This document shows, one piece after another, positions 1 to 5,705 of a stretch of DNA of 5,705 bases. The position numbers and the translations under genes were made by a program. Numbering within the stretch: the stretch's first letter is position 1; the number at the start of each line of letters is the position of its first letter. A model generated the notes under the pieces. It ran no database searches and had not been told where the DNA came from. It saw nothing but the letters and a program-made list of their open reading frames with translations. Source of the DNA: Pyrinomonadaceae bacterium (GTDB lineage: Bacteria > Acidobacteriota > Blastocatellia > Pyrinomonadales > Pyrinomonadaceae); NCBI GenBank assembly GCA_026786155.1, contig JAJAYR010000343.1, positions 1 to 5,705 on the forward strand, read 5' to 3'.

Positions 1-3
1 GCT

Positions 4-80
4 TTCTGCCTTCTGCCTTCTGCCTTCTGCCAACTGCCAACTGCCTTCCGCCGACTGCCTTCTGCTTTCTGCCTTCTGCC
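4..80. repeat. 7-bp tandem repeat array (TTCTGCC and variants)
   Basis: Eleven consecutive 7-bp units are visible, starting at positions 4, 11, 18, 25, 32, 39, 46, 53, 60, 67 and 74. Six are exactly TTCTGCC; the others are AACTGCC (twice), TTCCGCC, GACTGCC and TTCTGCT. Variation falls mostly in the first two bases, while the CTGCC core is kept. The array probably extends left of the window, because bases 1-3 fit a preceding unit. It ends 8 bp before the stop codon of the minus-strand gene, so it would form the 3' untranslated region of that transcript as GGCAGAA units. CTGCCG at 76-81 and CGGCAG at 95-100 could pair into a small 6-bp hairpin across the stop codon, but no T-run follows, so it is not a convincing terminator. 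The array resembles the short tandemly repeated repetitive sequences described in cyanobacteria; its function here is unknown. Confidence 0.93.
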
Positions 81-88
81 GACTTCTT

Positions 89-2461
89 CTACTGCGGCAG
101 ATAAGCGTTCGGAATCGGTTTATCGGTCGAGTTGCCGAACGCCGCGGCGGTAAATCCGTTTTGGCTTTGCAGAATATACCAAACGCCGTTTGACGGACGA
201 TAAACTGCGACATCGGATTTGTTGTCGCCGTCGAAATCGCCGACTGCCGGAACATCGCCGGTCGTGCCGAAGTTCACGGCGGAAAATCCGGCGGTCGTTT
301 GTAATAAATACCACGTTCCGCTGCGGAAAACCGCGACATCGGTTTTGTTATCGCCGTCAAAATCGCCCTGCGTCGGCTGGTCGGTTGACGCGCCGAAATT
401 TACGCCCGAAAAAGTTCTGTCGGACGAGCGCAAAACATACCAACTGCCGGTCGAAGGTCGGAAGACGGCGATGTCGGATTTACCGTCGCCGTCGTAATCG
501 CTTTGAACGGGTTTGTCGCCGGACTGCCCGAACTGCACGAAATTGTAAGTTCCCAAACTGTCGCTGTTGGCGATATACCAAAAGCCGTTTGACGGGCGAA
601 AAACGGCGATGTCAGTTTTGCCGTCGCCGTTAAAATCGGCGGGAACGGGAATGTCGCCGCTCGCTCCAAACGTCCGCGAATTAAAGAATCCCGCTTTCGT
701 GCGGAAATACCAGTTGCCGTCGGCGGGACGAAAAACAGCCGTGTCGGTTTTGCCATCGCCGTCATAATCGCCCGGCGCGAGAATGTCGCTGCCGCTGCCG
801 AAGGCAATCGCGCTAAAAGTCGAATTTGAACTGTTCAAAACATACCAACTGTTCGTCTCGGCGCGAAAAACCGAAACGTCCGATTTGCCGTCGCCGTCAA
901 AATCAGCCGGTTTATTTTTCGCAATCGCCAAACCCGCGACGGGCGCGTCGGAGATGTTGTTGTCAATATTGAAAGTTACGCCGCCCCAAGTTTCGTTGCG
1001 CGGTCCGAGCCATTGATGGATTCGCTGATGATTCGTCCAATAATTATCGGGCAGCGGCGCAACGCCCCAGACGCTCATTATATTGTTCCAACGCGCCAGC
1101 CAAACCGCGTCCATCCGGCTCGCCGCCGGGATATTTATCCAATCGCCGTTAGCGTTAAACGGCGAACCGTAAACACCGGAAATGTAGCCTTGTTCGTGCA
1201 GTCGGTCAGTCCAGCCTTTGAGAAACGCATTGACCGACAGCCGACAGCCGGGCGTATTGACCGTTTCGTCATAGCGTTCCATATCGTAATAAAGCACCGT
1301 TCCCTGCGTCAGTCCGAGATTGTTCGCGTCGGTTATCGCAATATCGGCTTCGCCGCGCCCTTGCGTTTCGGCAACGCCCGTGTCGGAACTGTGTTTGGCG
1401 GAATTCGTGCTGACCGAACACGGAGCCTGATAACCGACAATCGTCGGAATCAAACCCCAACCCATCGCCGACACGGAATTGACCCAACTCGCCGTCAAAA
1501 GTGCCTGCGAACAGCCGCGATTTCTGCCCGAAATATAAATGTTTGAATCATAAAACGGCGAATTATTCCACCACGCCTGCATTTGCGAAACGGGCGCGGC
1601 GGTGCATTTGTCGAAACCGCGATTAAGGCTGATGCGCGTCGCGCCGTTCGGCGGGCTGGAAAAAACTGAATTTCGCGCTTCTGTGGCGGCTGTCTCTTTT
1701 TCGATTCGTGAAAGTTCTTTGATTGGCGACGGCGTGATTTCTTTTGTTCCGGCAAAGATTTTTGTTTCCTGAACGCAGCCGATTTTCGCGCCTTCGCAAG
1801 TTCCTTCAGTTTTCAAAGTCCAGTTTCCCGATTGCCTTTCCGCTGACGCTTCATCGTCGCGGCGAATTTCCGCCGAACGTCCTGAAAATTCCCAACTCTC
1901 TCCGCCGTTTGGTGATTGGTAAATAATTTGCCCGACAAAATTTGAACTCGTCGGAACGCGAAACGTCAGAATGAAATTGTCGAGGCTACGAATTTCAAGT
2001 TTTACGTTTTCCAAATCGGCTTCGGGCAAATCTTCATTTCTCAAATTTATCGGCGTTTTCGTCCAAGAATTTCCGCCGTCATTCGTCGTTAAAAGTCTGA
2101 GCCGGACATTTTGAGAATCGGCTAAAATTATAAAACCGACATTTTCATCTTTGAAAAAAGCCGCGCTGATTTTTTCCCTGAAACTTTTCGGCAAAGCGAT
2201 TTCGCGCCAGTTTTCGCCGTTGTCGGCGGTTCTAAAAAGCGCATCGGCGGTCGAAGCGATGCCCGAATTTTCGCCGAAAACCTGAATATCTTTGATGTTT
2301 GAACTGCGCGGCGTTTGTGCGACTTGCGGCGGACGCGATAGAAATGAAATGACTTCCAAATTTCGGAAGATATTTTCTTCGGCTTTTTGGGCAGTCGCGG
2401 TCAAAGTGAAAAAACAAAACGAGAAAATAAAGAACGACGCTGGAAAAATTATTCTTTTCAT
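89..2461 (-). CDS. Exported protein: Asp-box region, DUF1906 glycoside-hydrolase-like domain, FG-GAP/VCBS repeats
   Basis: This 790-residue secreted protein probably binds or processes a glycan outside the cytoplasmic membrane; its substrate is unknown. Residues 1-24 form a Sec signal peptide (KR, a long hydrophobic core, then ATA before Q25). Residues about 55-195 hold three Asp-box-like motifs, TADNGENW (78-85), TNDGGNSW (126-133) and SPNGGESW (183-190), as in BNR/YCF48-like beta-propellers. A linker (about 235-275) leads to a DUF1906 (Rv2525c-like) TIM-barrel-type domain at about 280-508, with GFD (282-284), YYDME (391-395), GVYGS (429-433), a W-x-ARW motif near 454-458 and NID (498-500). 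D284, D393 and E395 are the likeliest active-site acids. Residues 517-785 carry six FG-GAP/VCBS repeats. Six cysteines in the exported part could form disulfides. There is no C-terminal sorting signal or membrane anchor. The start is supported by the signal peptide and a GAGG 6 bp upstream. Domain calls come from motif recognition; catalytic activity is uncertain, since DUF1906 enzymology is poorly known. Confidence 0.93.
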   Translation of the reverse strand: MKRIIFPASFFIFSFCFFTLTATAQKAEENIFRNLEVISFLSRPPQVAQTPRSSNIKDIQVFGENSGIASTADALFRTADNGENWREIALPKSFREKISAAFFKDENVGFIILADSQNVRLRLLTTNDGGNSWTKTPINLRNEDLPEADLENVKLEIRSLDNFILTFRVPTSSNFVGQIIYQSPNGGESWEFSGRSAEIRRDDEASAERQSGNWTLKTEGTCEGAKIGCVQETKIFAGTKEITPSPIKELSRIEKETAATEARNSVFSSPPNGATRISLNRGFDKCTAAPVSQMQAWWNNSPFYDSNIYISGRNRGCSQALLTASWVNSVSAMGWGLIPTIVGYQAPCSVSTNSAKHSSDTGVAETQGRGEADIAITDANNLGLTQGTVLYYDMERYDETVNTPGCRLSVNAFLKGWTDRLHEQGYISGVYGSPFNANGDWINIPAASRMDAVWLARWNNIMSVWGVAPLPDNYWTNHQRIHQWLGPRNETWGGVTFNIDNNISDAPVAGLAIAKNKPADFDGDGKSDVSVFRAETNSWYVLNSSNSTFSAIAFGSGSDILAPGDYDGDGKTDTAVFRPADGNWYFRTKAGFFNSRTFGASGDIPVPADFNGDGKTDIAVFRPSNGFWYIANSDSLGTYNFVQFGQSGDKPVQSDYDGDGKSDIAVFRPSTGSWYVLRSSDRTFSGVNFGASTDQPTQGDFDGDNKTDVAVFRSGTWYLLQTTAGFSAVNFGTTGDVPAVGDFDGDNKSDVAVYRPSNGVWYILQSQNGFTAAAFGNSTDKPIPNAYLPQ
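107..913 (-). repeat. Six FG-GAP/VCBS-type repeats encoded within the exported protein
   Basis: Residues 517-785 consist of six units of about 42-46 residues. Each begins with a Ca2+-binding-like loop of the form D-[FY]-[DN]-G-D-[GN]-K-[ST]-D (at about 520, 565, 609, 655, 700 and 742). Each then continues with a VFRP or VYRP-like strand, a WY pair, and an FG-x-S/T-x-D turn. At the DNA level this gives a period of about 135 bp with strongly recurring GC-rich segments, visible on the plus strand as repeated 'ccgtcgccgtc' blocks. In this family such repeats form a beta-propeller-like or integrin-alpha-like fold that binds calcium and often mediates adhesion or substrate binding. Unit 5 is shorter, lacking the P-S-N-G segment between R713 and W717. 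Six or seven units is a plausible number for a propeller. Confidence 0.9.
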
Positions 2462-2467
2462 TGGAAA

Positions 2468-2471
2468 CCTC
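2468..2471 (-). promoter_or_regulatory. Ribosome binding site of the exported protein gene
   Basis: Read on the minus strand, the bases before the ATG are CCGAGG, then TTTCCA, then ATG. GAGG sits 6 bp from the start codon, an ideal Shine-Dalgarno spacing. This fixes the start at position 2461, in agreement with the signal peptide that begins there. The two plus-strand genes have no comparable motif. Confidence 0.7.
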
Positions 2472-2505
2472 GGTTGTATTTAGAAAATTGATGAATGTCG
2501 GCTCA

Positions 2506-2535
2506 AGTATAACTTATCCGAATGGTTTTATTCAA
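2506..2535 (-). promoter_or_regulatory. Candidate sigma-70-type promoter for the exported protein gene
   Basis: On the minus strand, TTGAAT (plus-strand 2530-2535) acts as a -35 box and TATACT (plus-strand 2506-2511) as a -10 box, 18 bp apart. They match the consensus at 4 of 6 and 5 of 6 positions. The predicted transcript would begin near 2499 and have a 5' leader of about 40 nt before the ATG at 2461, with the GAGG ribosome binding site inside it. No operator palindrome is evident. The call rests on sequence similarity to the consensus only. Confidence 0.45.
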
Positions 2536-2637
2536 AATTTCAAGATGGGTATTGAAAATTGTCTGAAACTTTATCTGCGCGGGAAATTGATGTAATTTAT
2601 ATTGAAGTTTGCCAATCGCTCATAACGCCTGAAAATT

Positions 2638-4686
2638 ATGCTTATAACTTTTATTTTAATTTCGCTGATAACGCTCGGCGGATTCGGGTTGACCTATCTT
2701 TTGGCGAAAGACGAGCCGTTTTTGTGGCGCGTCGGCGCGGGAAATGTCGCGGGTTCGGCGATTTTCGGGTTGGTTTGCTTTTTGCTCGCGTGTTTTCTCG
2801 GCTTCAGCACGGCGACTATTTCGCTGTCTTTTTTGATAACGCTCTTGCCGCTGCTCGTATTTTTACAAAAATCAAACCGGGCGACGTTTCAGAAAGATTG
2901 GGGAAAGGCGAAAGGCAAACTCGAAGGCGCAAATTTCAAAAAAGTTCTGCGCTTCGTTTATTATGCGTTTTTTCTCGTTCTGTTCTGGCTGTTTTTTGAA
3001 CGCTCGATGCTCGAAACCGCGCAGGGAATTTTCACCGGCGGATCAAATAATTTAGGCGATTTGCCGTTTCATCTCGGCGCGATTTTTTCGTTCACCGACG
3101 GCGGTAATTTTCCGCCGGAAAATCCGTCTTACGCCTTCGCCAAATTTTCCTACCCGTTTATGGCGGATTTGATAACGGCGGCGTTCGTGGCGTTCGGCGC
3201 AAAAGTGCGCGACGCGATGCTCGTCCAAAATGTCGCGCTGGCGTTTTCCCTGCTCGTCGTTTTAGAACGATTGACATTCAAATTAACCGGCAGCCGCCTG
3301 GCGGGAAAAATCGCGCCCGTCATTTTATTTTTCAGCGGCGGACTCGGCTTCGTCTGGTTTTTCAAAGACTTCTGGCAAGGCGCACAAACGCTTTCGGAAT
3401 TCCTTTGGAAACTGCCGCAGGATTACACCATCGGCGAAAACTTCCGCTGGGGAAATTCGCTCGTTACGCTATTTATCACGCAGCGCAGTTTGCTTCTCGG
3501 AATGCCGCTGACGATTATCGTTTTGCAAAAACTTTGGGAGATTTTTTGCGACGCGGAGACGCGGGGACGCGGAGACACGGAGAGAAAAATTCAAGTTACG
3601 GAACAAATCTCCACGTCTCCGCGTCCCCGCGTCTCCGCGTCCTTCCTAGTCGGATTACTCGCCGGAACTCTGCCGTTGATTCACGTTCACAGTCTGGCGG
3701 TTTTGTTTGTCGTGAGCGCGTTTTTATTCGTTTTCAAACCGGAGAAATGGCGCGAATGGCTGGCGTTCGGCAGCGGCGTTTTGATAATCGCCGTTCCCGA
3801 ATTGATTTGGGTGATGACCGGCAGCGCAACCCGTCTGACGGAATTTGTCGCGTGGAATTTCGGCTGGGACAAACGCGATTTGAATTTCTTCTGGTTCTGG
3901 CTGAAAAATACCGGCGCGTTCATTCCGCTTTTGATTTTCGGACTCTGGATGATTGCCAACGGCATTACGAAAAAAAACAAAATCGCTGAAATTGGCGAAT
4001 CGAAAACAATCGCCAAAAAATCCGAATCAAAGAAGACCATTATCCATTATCCATTATCTATTAACCATTTATATTTCTATCTCCCATTTTTGTTTTGTTT
4101 TATTATCGCCAACCTCATCAAACTCGCACCGTGGGAATGGGACAATATCAAAGTTCTGGCTTACTGGTTCGTCGGCTCGATTCCGTTCGTCGCGCTGGTT
4201 TTGGCGCGGCTTTGGAATCAGGATAAAATCTTAAAAATCGTCGCCGCCGTTTGTTTGATCGGGCTGACTTTTTCGGGCGCGTTGGACATTTGGCGGACGA
4301 TTTCGGGGCAGATTAATTACAATGTTTTCAGCAAAGACTCGGTAGCAATCGCCGCGCAAATTAAAAATAAAACTGCGCCGAACGCGCTGTTTTTGAACGC
4401 GCCGACATATAATTCGGCGGTCGTTTTGTCGGGCAGACGCTCATTGATGCGTTACAGCGGGCATCTTTCTTCTTACGGAATTGATTATCGGGAACGTGAA
4501 TCGGATGTCAAAAAAATCTACGCGGGCGACGCGACGGCGGAACTTTTGCTGAAAAAATATAACGTCGAATACGTCGTCGTCAGCCCCGAAGAACGGGCGA
4601 ATTTGACCGTCAACGAAGAATTTTTCCGCCGCTTTCCCGTCGTCGCGGAAGCCGGACAACATCGAATTTATAAAGTAGGAAATTAA
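2638..4686 (+). CDS. Polytopic membrane protein, probable GT-C-type glycosyltransferase-like
   Basis: The 682-residue protein has about 13-14 hydrophobic segments between residues 1 and 548, then a soluble domain at about 555-682. Recognisable motifs are GDLPFH (140-145) with NFPPENP (157-163) and YPF (172-174) in the first large loop, TQRS (281-284), HVH (349-351), and WEWDNIK (499-505) next to a late helix. The soluble end has AGR-like SGR (598-600), SYGIDYRERE (612-621) and YNVEYVVVSPEER (641-653). This pattern recurs in uncharacterised bacterial membrane proteins that look like GT-C enzymes using polyprenyl-phosphate sugars; D141 is the likeliest catalytic acid (inference). The start is well constrained: an in-frame TAA lies at 2623-2625 and ATG 2638 is the first start codon after it, though no clear ribosome binding site precedes it. 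Two short-repeat segments (3550-3641 and 4037-4071) are translated in loops. The related TIGR03663-type gene follows after 83 bp, suggesting an operon. DUF2298/Chlor_Arch_YYY is an alternative family, but its hallmark GDLHPH motif is not seen. Confidence 0.88.
   Translation: MLITFILISLITLGGFGLTYLLAKDEPFLWRVGAGNVAGSAIFGLVCFLLACFLGFSTATISLSFLITLLPLLVFLQKSNRATFQKDWGKAKGKLEGANFKKVLRFVYYAFFLVLFWLFFERSMLETAQGIFTGGSNNLGDLPFHLGAIFSFTDGGNFPPENPSYAFAKFSYPFMADLITAAFVAFGAKVRDAMLVQNVALAFSLLVVLERLTFKLTGSRLAGKIAPVILFFSGGLGFVWFFKDFWQGAQTLSEFLWKLPQDYTIGENFRWGNSLVTLFITQRSLLLGMPLTIIVLQKLWEIFCDAETRGRGDTERKIQVTEQISTSPRPRVSASFLVGLLAGTLPLIHVHSLAVLFVVSAFLFVFKPEKWREWLAFGSGVLIIAVPELIWVMTGSATRLTEFVAWNFGWDKRDLNFFWFWLKNTGAFIPLLIFGLWMIANGITKKNKIAEIGESKTIAKKSESKKTIIHYPLSINHLYFYLPFLFCFIIANLIKLAPWEWDNIKVLAYWFVGSIPFVALVLARLWNQDKILKIVAAVCLIGLTFSGALDIWRTISGQINYNVFSKDSVAIAAQIKNKTAPNALFLNAPTYNSAVVLSGRRSLMRYSGHLSSYGIDYRERESDVKKIYAGDATAELLLKKYNVEYVVVSPEERANLTVNEEFFRRFPVVAEAGQHRIYKVGN
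3550..3641. repeat. Inverted repeat of 8-bp units inserted in frame in the membrane protein gene
   Basis: The left arm (3550-3583) is four 8-bp units of GACGCGGR type (GACGCGGA, GACGCGGG, GACGCGGA, GACACGGA) plus GA. The right arm (3608-3641) is its reverse complement, matching at 32 of 34 positions, with the two mismatches adjacent (3577/3614 and 3578/3613). The spacer is 24 bp, A-rich and unlike the flanks. The element has no stop codon in any plus-strand frame and is read through as residues 305-335, a charged and Ser/Pro/Arg-rich stretch. It falls between two hydrophobic segments (about 272-300 and 336-367), so it sits in an extramembrane loop. It looks like a late insertion of a mobile or amplified palindromic repeat. 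I see no clear target-site duplication. Confidence 0.92.
4037..4071. repeat. 7-bp tandem repeat (CCATTAT) within the membrane protein gene
   Basis: Three exact CCATTAT units (4037, 4044, 4051) are followed by two degenerate ones, CTATTAA (4058) and CCATTTA (4065). They are translated as residues 467-478, with the exact units giving the IIHYPLS heptapeptide once, because 7 bp shifts the frame at each copy. The array lies at the junction between a lysine-rich polar loop (about 441-466) and the next hydrophobic segment (about 478-495). The forward exact units contain no stop codon in any frame; the degenerate ATTAA has a TAA that is out of frame. The unit is unrelated to the arrays at 4-80 and 3550-3641. 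Confidence 0.85.
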
Positions 4687-4758
4687 ACAGGATGGGCAGG
4701 ATTTACAGGGTAAAACTTTTTTTGAAACTAACAATCCTGTAAATCCTGTCTATCCTGT
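4687..4758. repeat. Inverted repeat of 9-bp ACAGGAT-type units between the two membrane protein genes
   Basis: The left arm (4687-4711) reads as 9-bp units ACAGGATGG, GCAGGATTT and ACAGGGTAA. The right arm (4734-4758) is built of AATCCTGTA-type units. In plus-strand RNA, 25 consecutive pairs form between the arms, three of them G-U (4694/4751, 4696/4749 and 4710/4735), closing a 22-nt loop (4712-4733) that contains a run of seven T. The left arm begins directly after the TAA at 4684-4686, and the right arm ends 11 bp before the next ATG. There is no T-run after the stem, so it is not a typical intrinsic terminator; it may instead stabilise or separate the two cistrons. Related ACAGGAT-type repeats occur between genes in diverse bacteria (recalled, not checked). 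Confidence 0.9.
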
Positions 4759-4769
4759 AAATTAAATTG

Positions 4770-5705
4770 ATGAACACAGACGAACAAAATATCAACGAAG
4801 ACCAAAAACCGAAAAACAAAGACCTCTTTTGGATAATCGGCTGCATTGTCATAACCGCAATTGCCGCGTTCTGGCGTTTTTGGCAATTGGAACTCAAACC
4901 GCTGCATCACGACGAAGGCGTAAATGCGTTTTTTCTGACGAATCTTTTCCGCGAAGGCGTTTATAAATATGACCCGGCAAATTATCACGGTCCCGATTTG
5001 TATTATTTTGCGCTCGCCGCCTCGAAAATGTTCGGCTTGAATACCATCAGCATTCGCGGCAGCGTGGCGATTTTCGGCGTGCTGACGGTCGTTCTGGCGT
5101 TTTTTCTGAAAGATTATATCGGCAAAATCGGCAGTCTGGCGGCGGCTTTGTTTATCGCGCTGTCGCCCGGAATGGTTTATATTTCGCGCTATTTTATTCA
5201 CGAAATTTCGTTCGTCTTTTTCAGTTTCGGCATTGTTCTCGGCGTTTTATATTTCGTCGAAAAGCGCAAAGCGGGCGTTTTTGCGATTATCACGATGACG
5301 CTTCTGCTGCTCGTCTGTTTTCTGCCGACCGCGCTGAATTTGGCGGCGATGCTCGGCAAAAACAATGCCGGTTTTCTCTGGGCGTTACGGCTCGGATTGT
5401 TCGCCGTCGAAGCCGTGCTGGTGTTTTTGATAATGCGGATGATTCTCGCGTGGAACGACGGCGCACCGATCTATTTGCTGCTCGCCTCGGCTTCCGCCGT
5501 GCTGCTTTTCGCCACTAAAGAAACGGCTTTTATTACCATCGGCACGATGCTGATGGCAGTCGTCTCGGTTTGGCTGTGGCGCAAAATTTACCGCGCGATG
5601 ATTGGCGAACCGGCGGCGAATGAACTCGAACCCGTCGCGCTGACGTGGACGGTTTTTCGGGAAAGATTGGGCGATTCGAGCGACGTTCTATTGATAGTTA
5701 TCGCC
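4770..5705 (+). CDS. TIGR03663/Agl23-like GT-C-type membrane protein, 3' end outside the window
   Basis: The first 312 residues are present and the frame is open to the window edge. A short charged cytoplasmic segment (1-18) precedes membrane helix 1 (about 19-38). The following loop carries HHDEG (46-50), whose D48-E49 pair matches the acidic motif in the first external loop of GT-C/PMT-type glycosyltransferases, then YDPxNYHGP (67-75). Further family-like motifs are SPGMVYISRYFIHE (132-145) and FATKET (247-252). Several hydrophobic segments follow between residues 93 and 270. These features fit the TIGR03663 family, annotated as flippase activity-associated Agl23-like after archaeal N-glycosylation genes; a polyprenyl-phosphate-sugar-dependent transferase role is inferred. 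An in-frame TAA at 4758-4760 limits the start to ATG 4770 or TTG 4767; no Shine-Dalgarno motif is seen. It lies 83 bp after the other membrane protein gene, on the same strand, with a hairpin between them. Confidence 0.88.
   Translation, partial: MNTDEQNINEDQKPKNKDLFWIIGCIVITAIAAFWRFWQLELKPLHHDEGVNAFFLTNLFREGVYKYDPANYHGPDLYYFALAASKMFGLNTISIRGSVAIFGVLTVVLAFFLKDYIGKIGSLAAALFIALSPGMVYISRYFIHEISFVFFSFGIVLGVLYFVEKRKAGVFAIITMTLLLLVCFLPTALNLAAMLGKNNAGFLWALRLGLFAVEAVLVFLIMRMILAWNDGAPIYLLLASASAVLLFATKETAFITIGTMLMAVVSVWLWRKIYRAMIGEPAANELEPVALTWTVFRERLGDSSDVLLIVIA

Noticed and set aside
4..80. CRISPR array
   Set aside because: The units are contiguous 7-mers without unique spacers.
1013..1546. A plus-strand open frame of 177 residues, and several others at 190-1016, opposite the exported protein gene
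   Set aside because: They are antisense to a well-supported gene with a signal peptide, domains and repeats. Their translations are Arg/Pro/Ser-rich with no domain features, typical of the complement of GC-rich coding sequence.
2575..2603. A plus-strand promoter for the 682-residue gene, with TATATT at 2598-2603 as -10
   Set aside because: No acceptable -35 box lies 16-18 bp upstream (CTGCGC-like sequence) and there is no extended -10, so the AT-rich match alone is not enough.
4687..4758. Rho-independent terminator after the 682-residue gene
   Set aside because: The stem is long and AU-rich in part, the T-run is in the loop and not after the stem, and a co-oriented gene starts 11 bp later. 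A repeat element is a better description.
4728..5201. A minus-strand open frame of 157 residues overlapping the TIGR03663-like gene
   Set aside because: It is antisense to a gene with clear family motifs, its product has low-complexity composition with no domain, and part of it runs through the inverted repeat.

Overview
The window holds three protein-coding genes of a Gram-negative-type bacterium, plus an unusual number of short-period repeats. There is no rRNA, tRNA, CRISPR array or transposase. My best guess at the source is an Acidobacteriota member of the Blastocatellia/Pyrinomonadales type. The reasons are a secreted protein ending in many 'DGDGKTDxAVFRPSxGxWY' units, a TIGR03663-type membrane protein, moderate GC and frequent short tandem repeats. 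This is pattern recognition and not a proven placement.

Layout: (1) Positions 4-80 carry a 7-bp tandem array (TTCTGCC and variants) that probably begins left of the window. (2) Positions 89-2461, minus strand, encode a 790-residue exported protein. It has a signal peptide, an Asp-box (BNR/YCF48-like) region, a DUF1906 (Rv2525c-like) glycoside-hydrolase-like domain and six C-terminal FG-GAP/VCBS repeats. A plausible promoter and a ribosome binding site lie just upstream of it. (3) The 176-bp intergenic region 2462-2637 separates it from a divergent plus-strand pair. (4) Positions 2638-4686 encode a 682-residue polytopic membrane protein that looks like a GT-C-type glycosyltransferase, with a soluble C-terminal domain. 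(5) Positions 4687-4758 form a long imperfect inverted repeat of 9-bp units. (6) From 4770 to the window edge runs the first 312 residues of a second GT-C-like membrane protein of the TIGR03663/Agl23-like type.

The two membrane proteins probably form an operon acting on lipid-linked sugars at the cytoplasmic membrane, perhaps in glycan assembly or protein glycosylation. Their exact reaction cannot be read from the sequence. The exported protein is divergently transcribed and may or may not be functionally related.

The most striking aspect is the repeats. Four unrelated arrays, with periods of 7, 8, 7 and 9 bp, occur within 5.7 kb. Two of them lie inside the 682-residue gene, where they are translated in frame as hydrophilic or junction segments between membrane helices. 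Two are arranged as inverted pairs able to fold into long hairpins.
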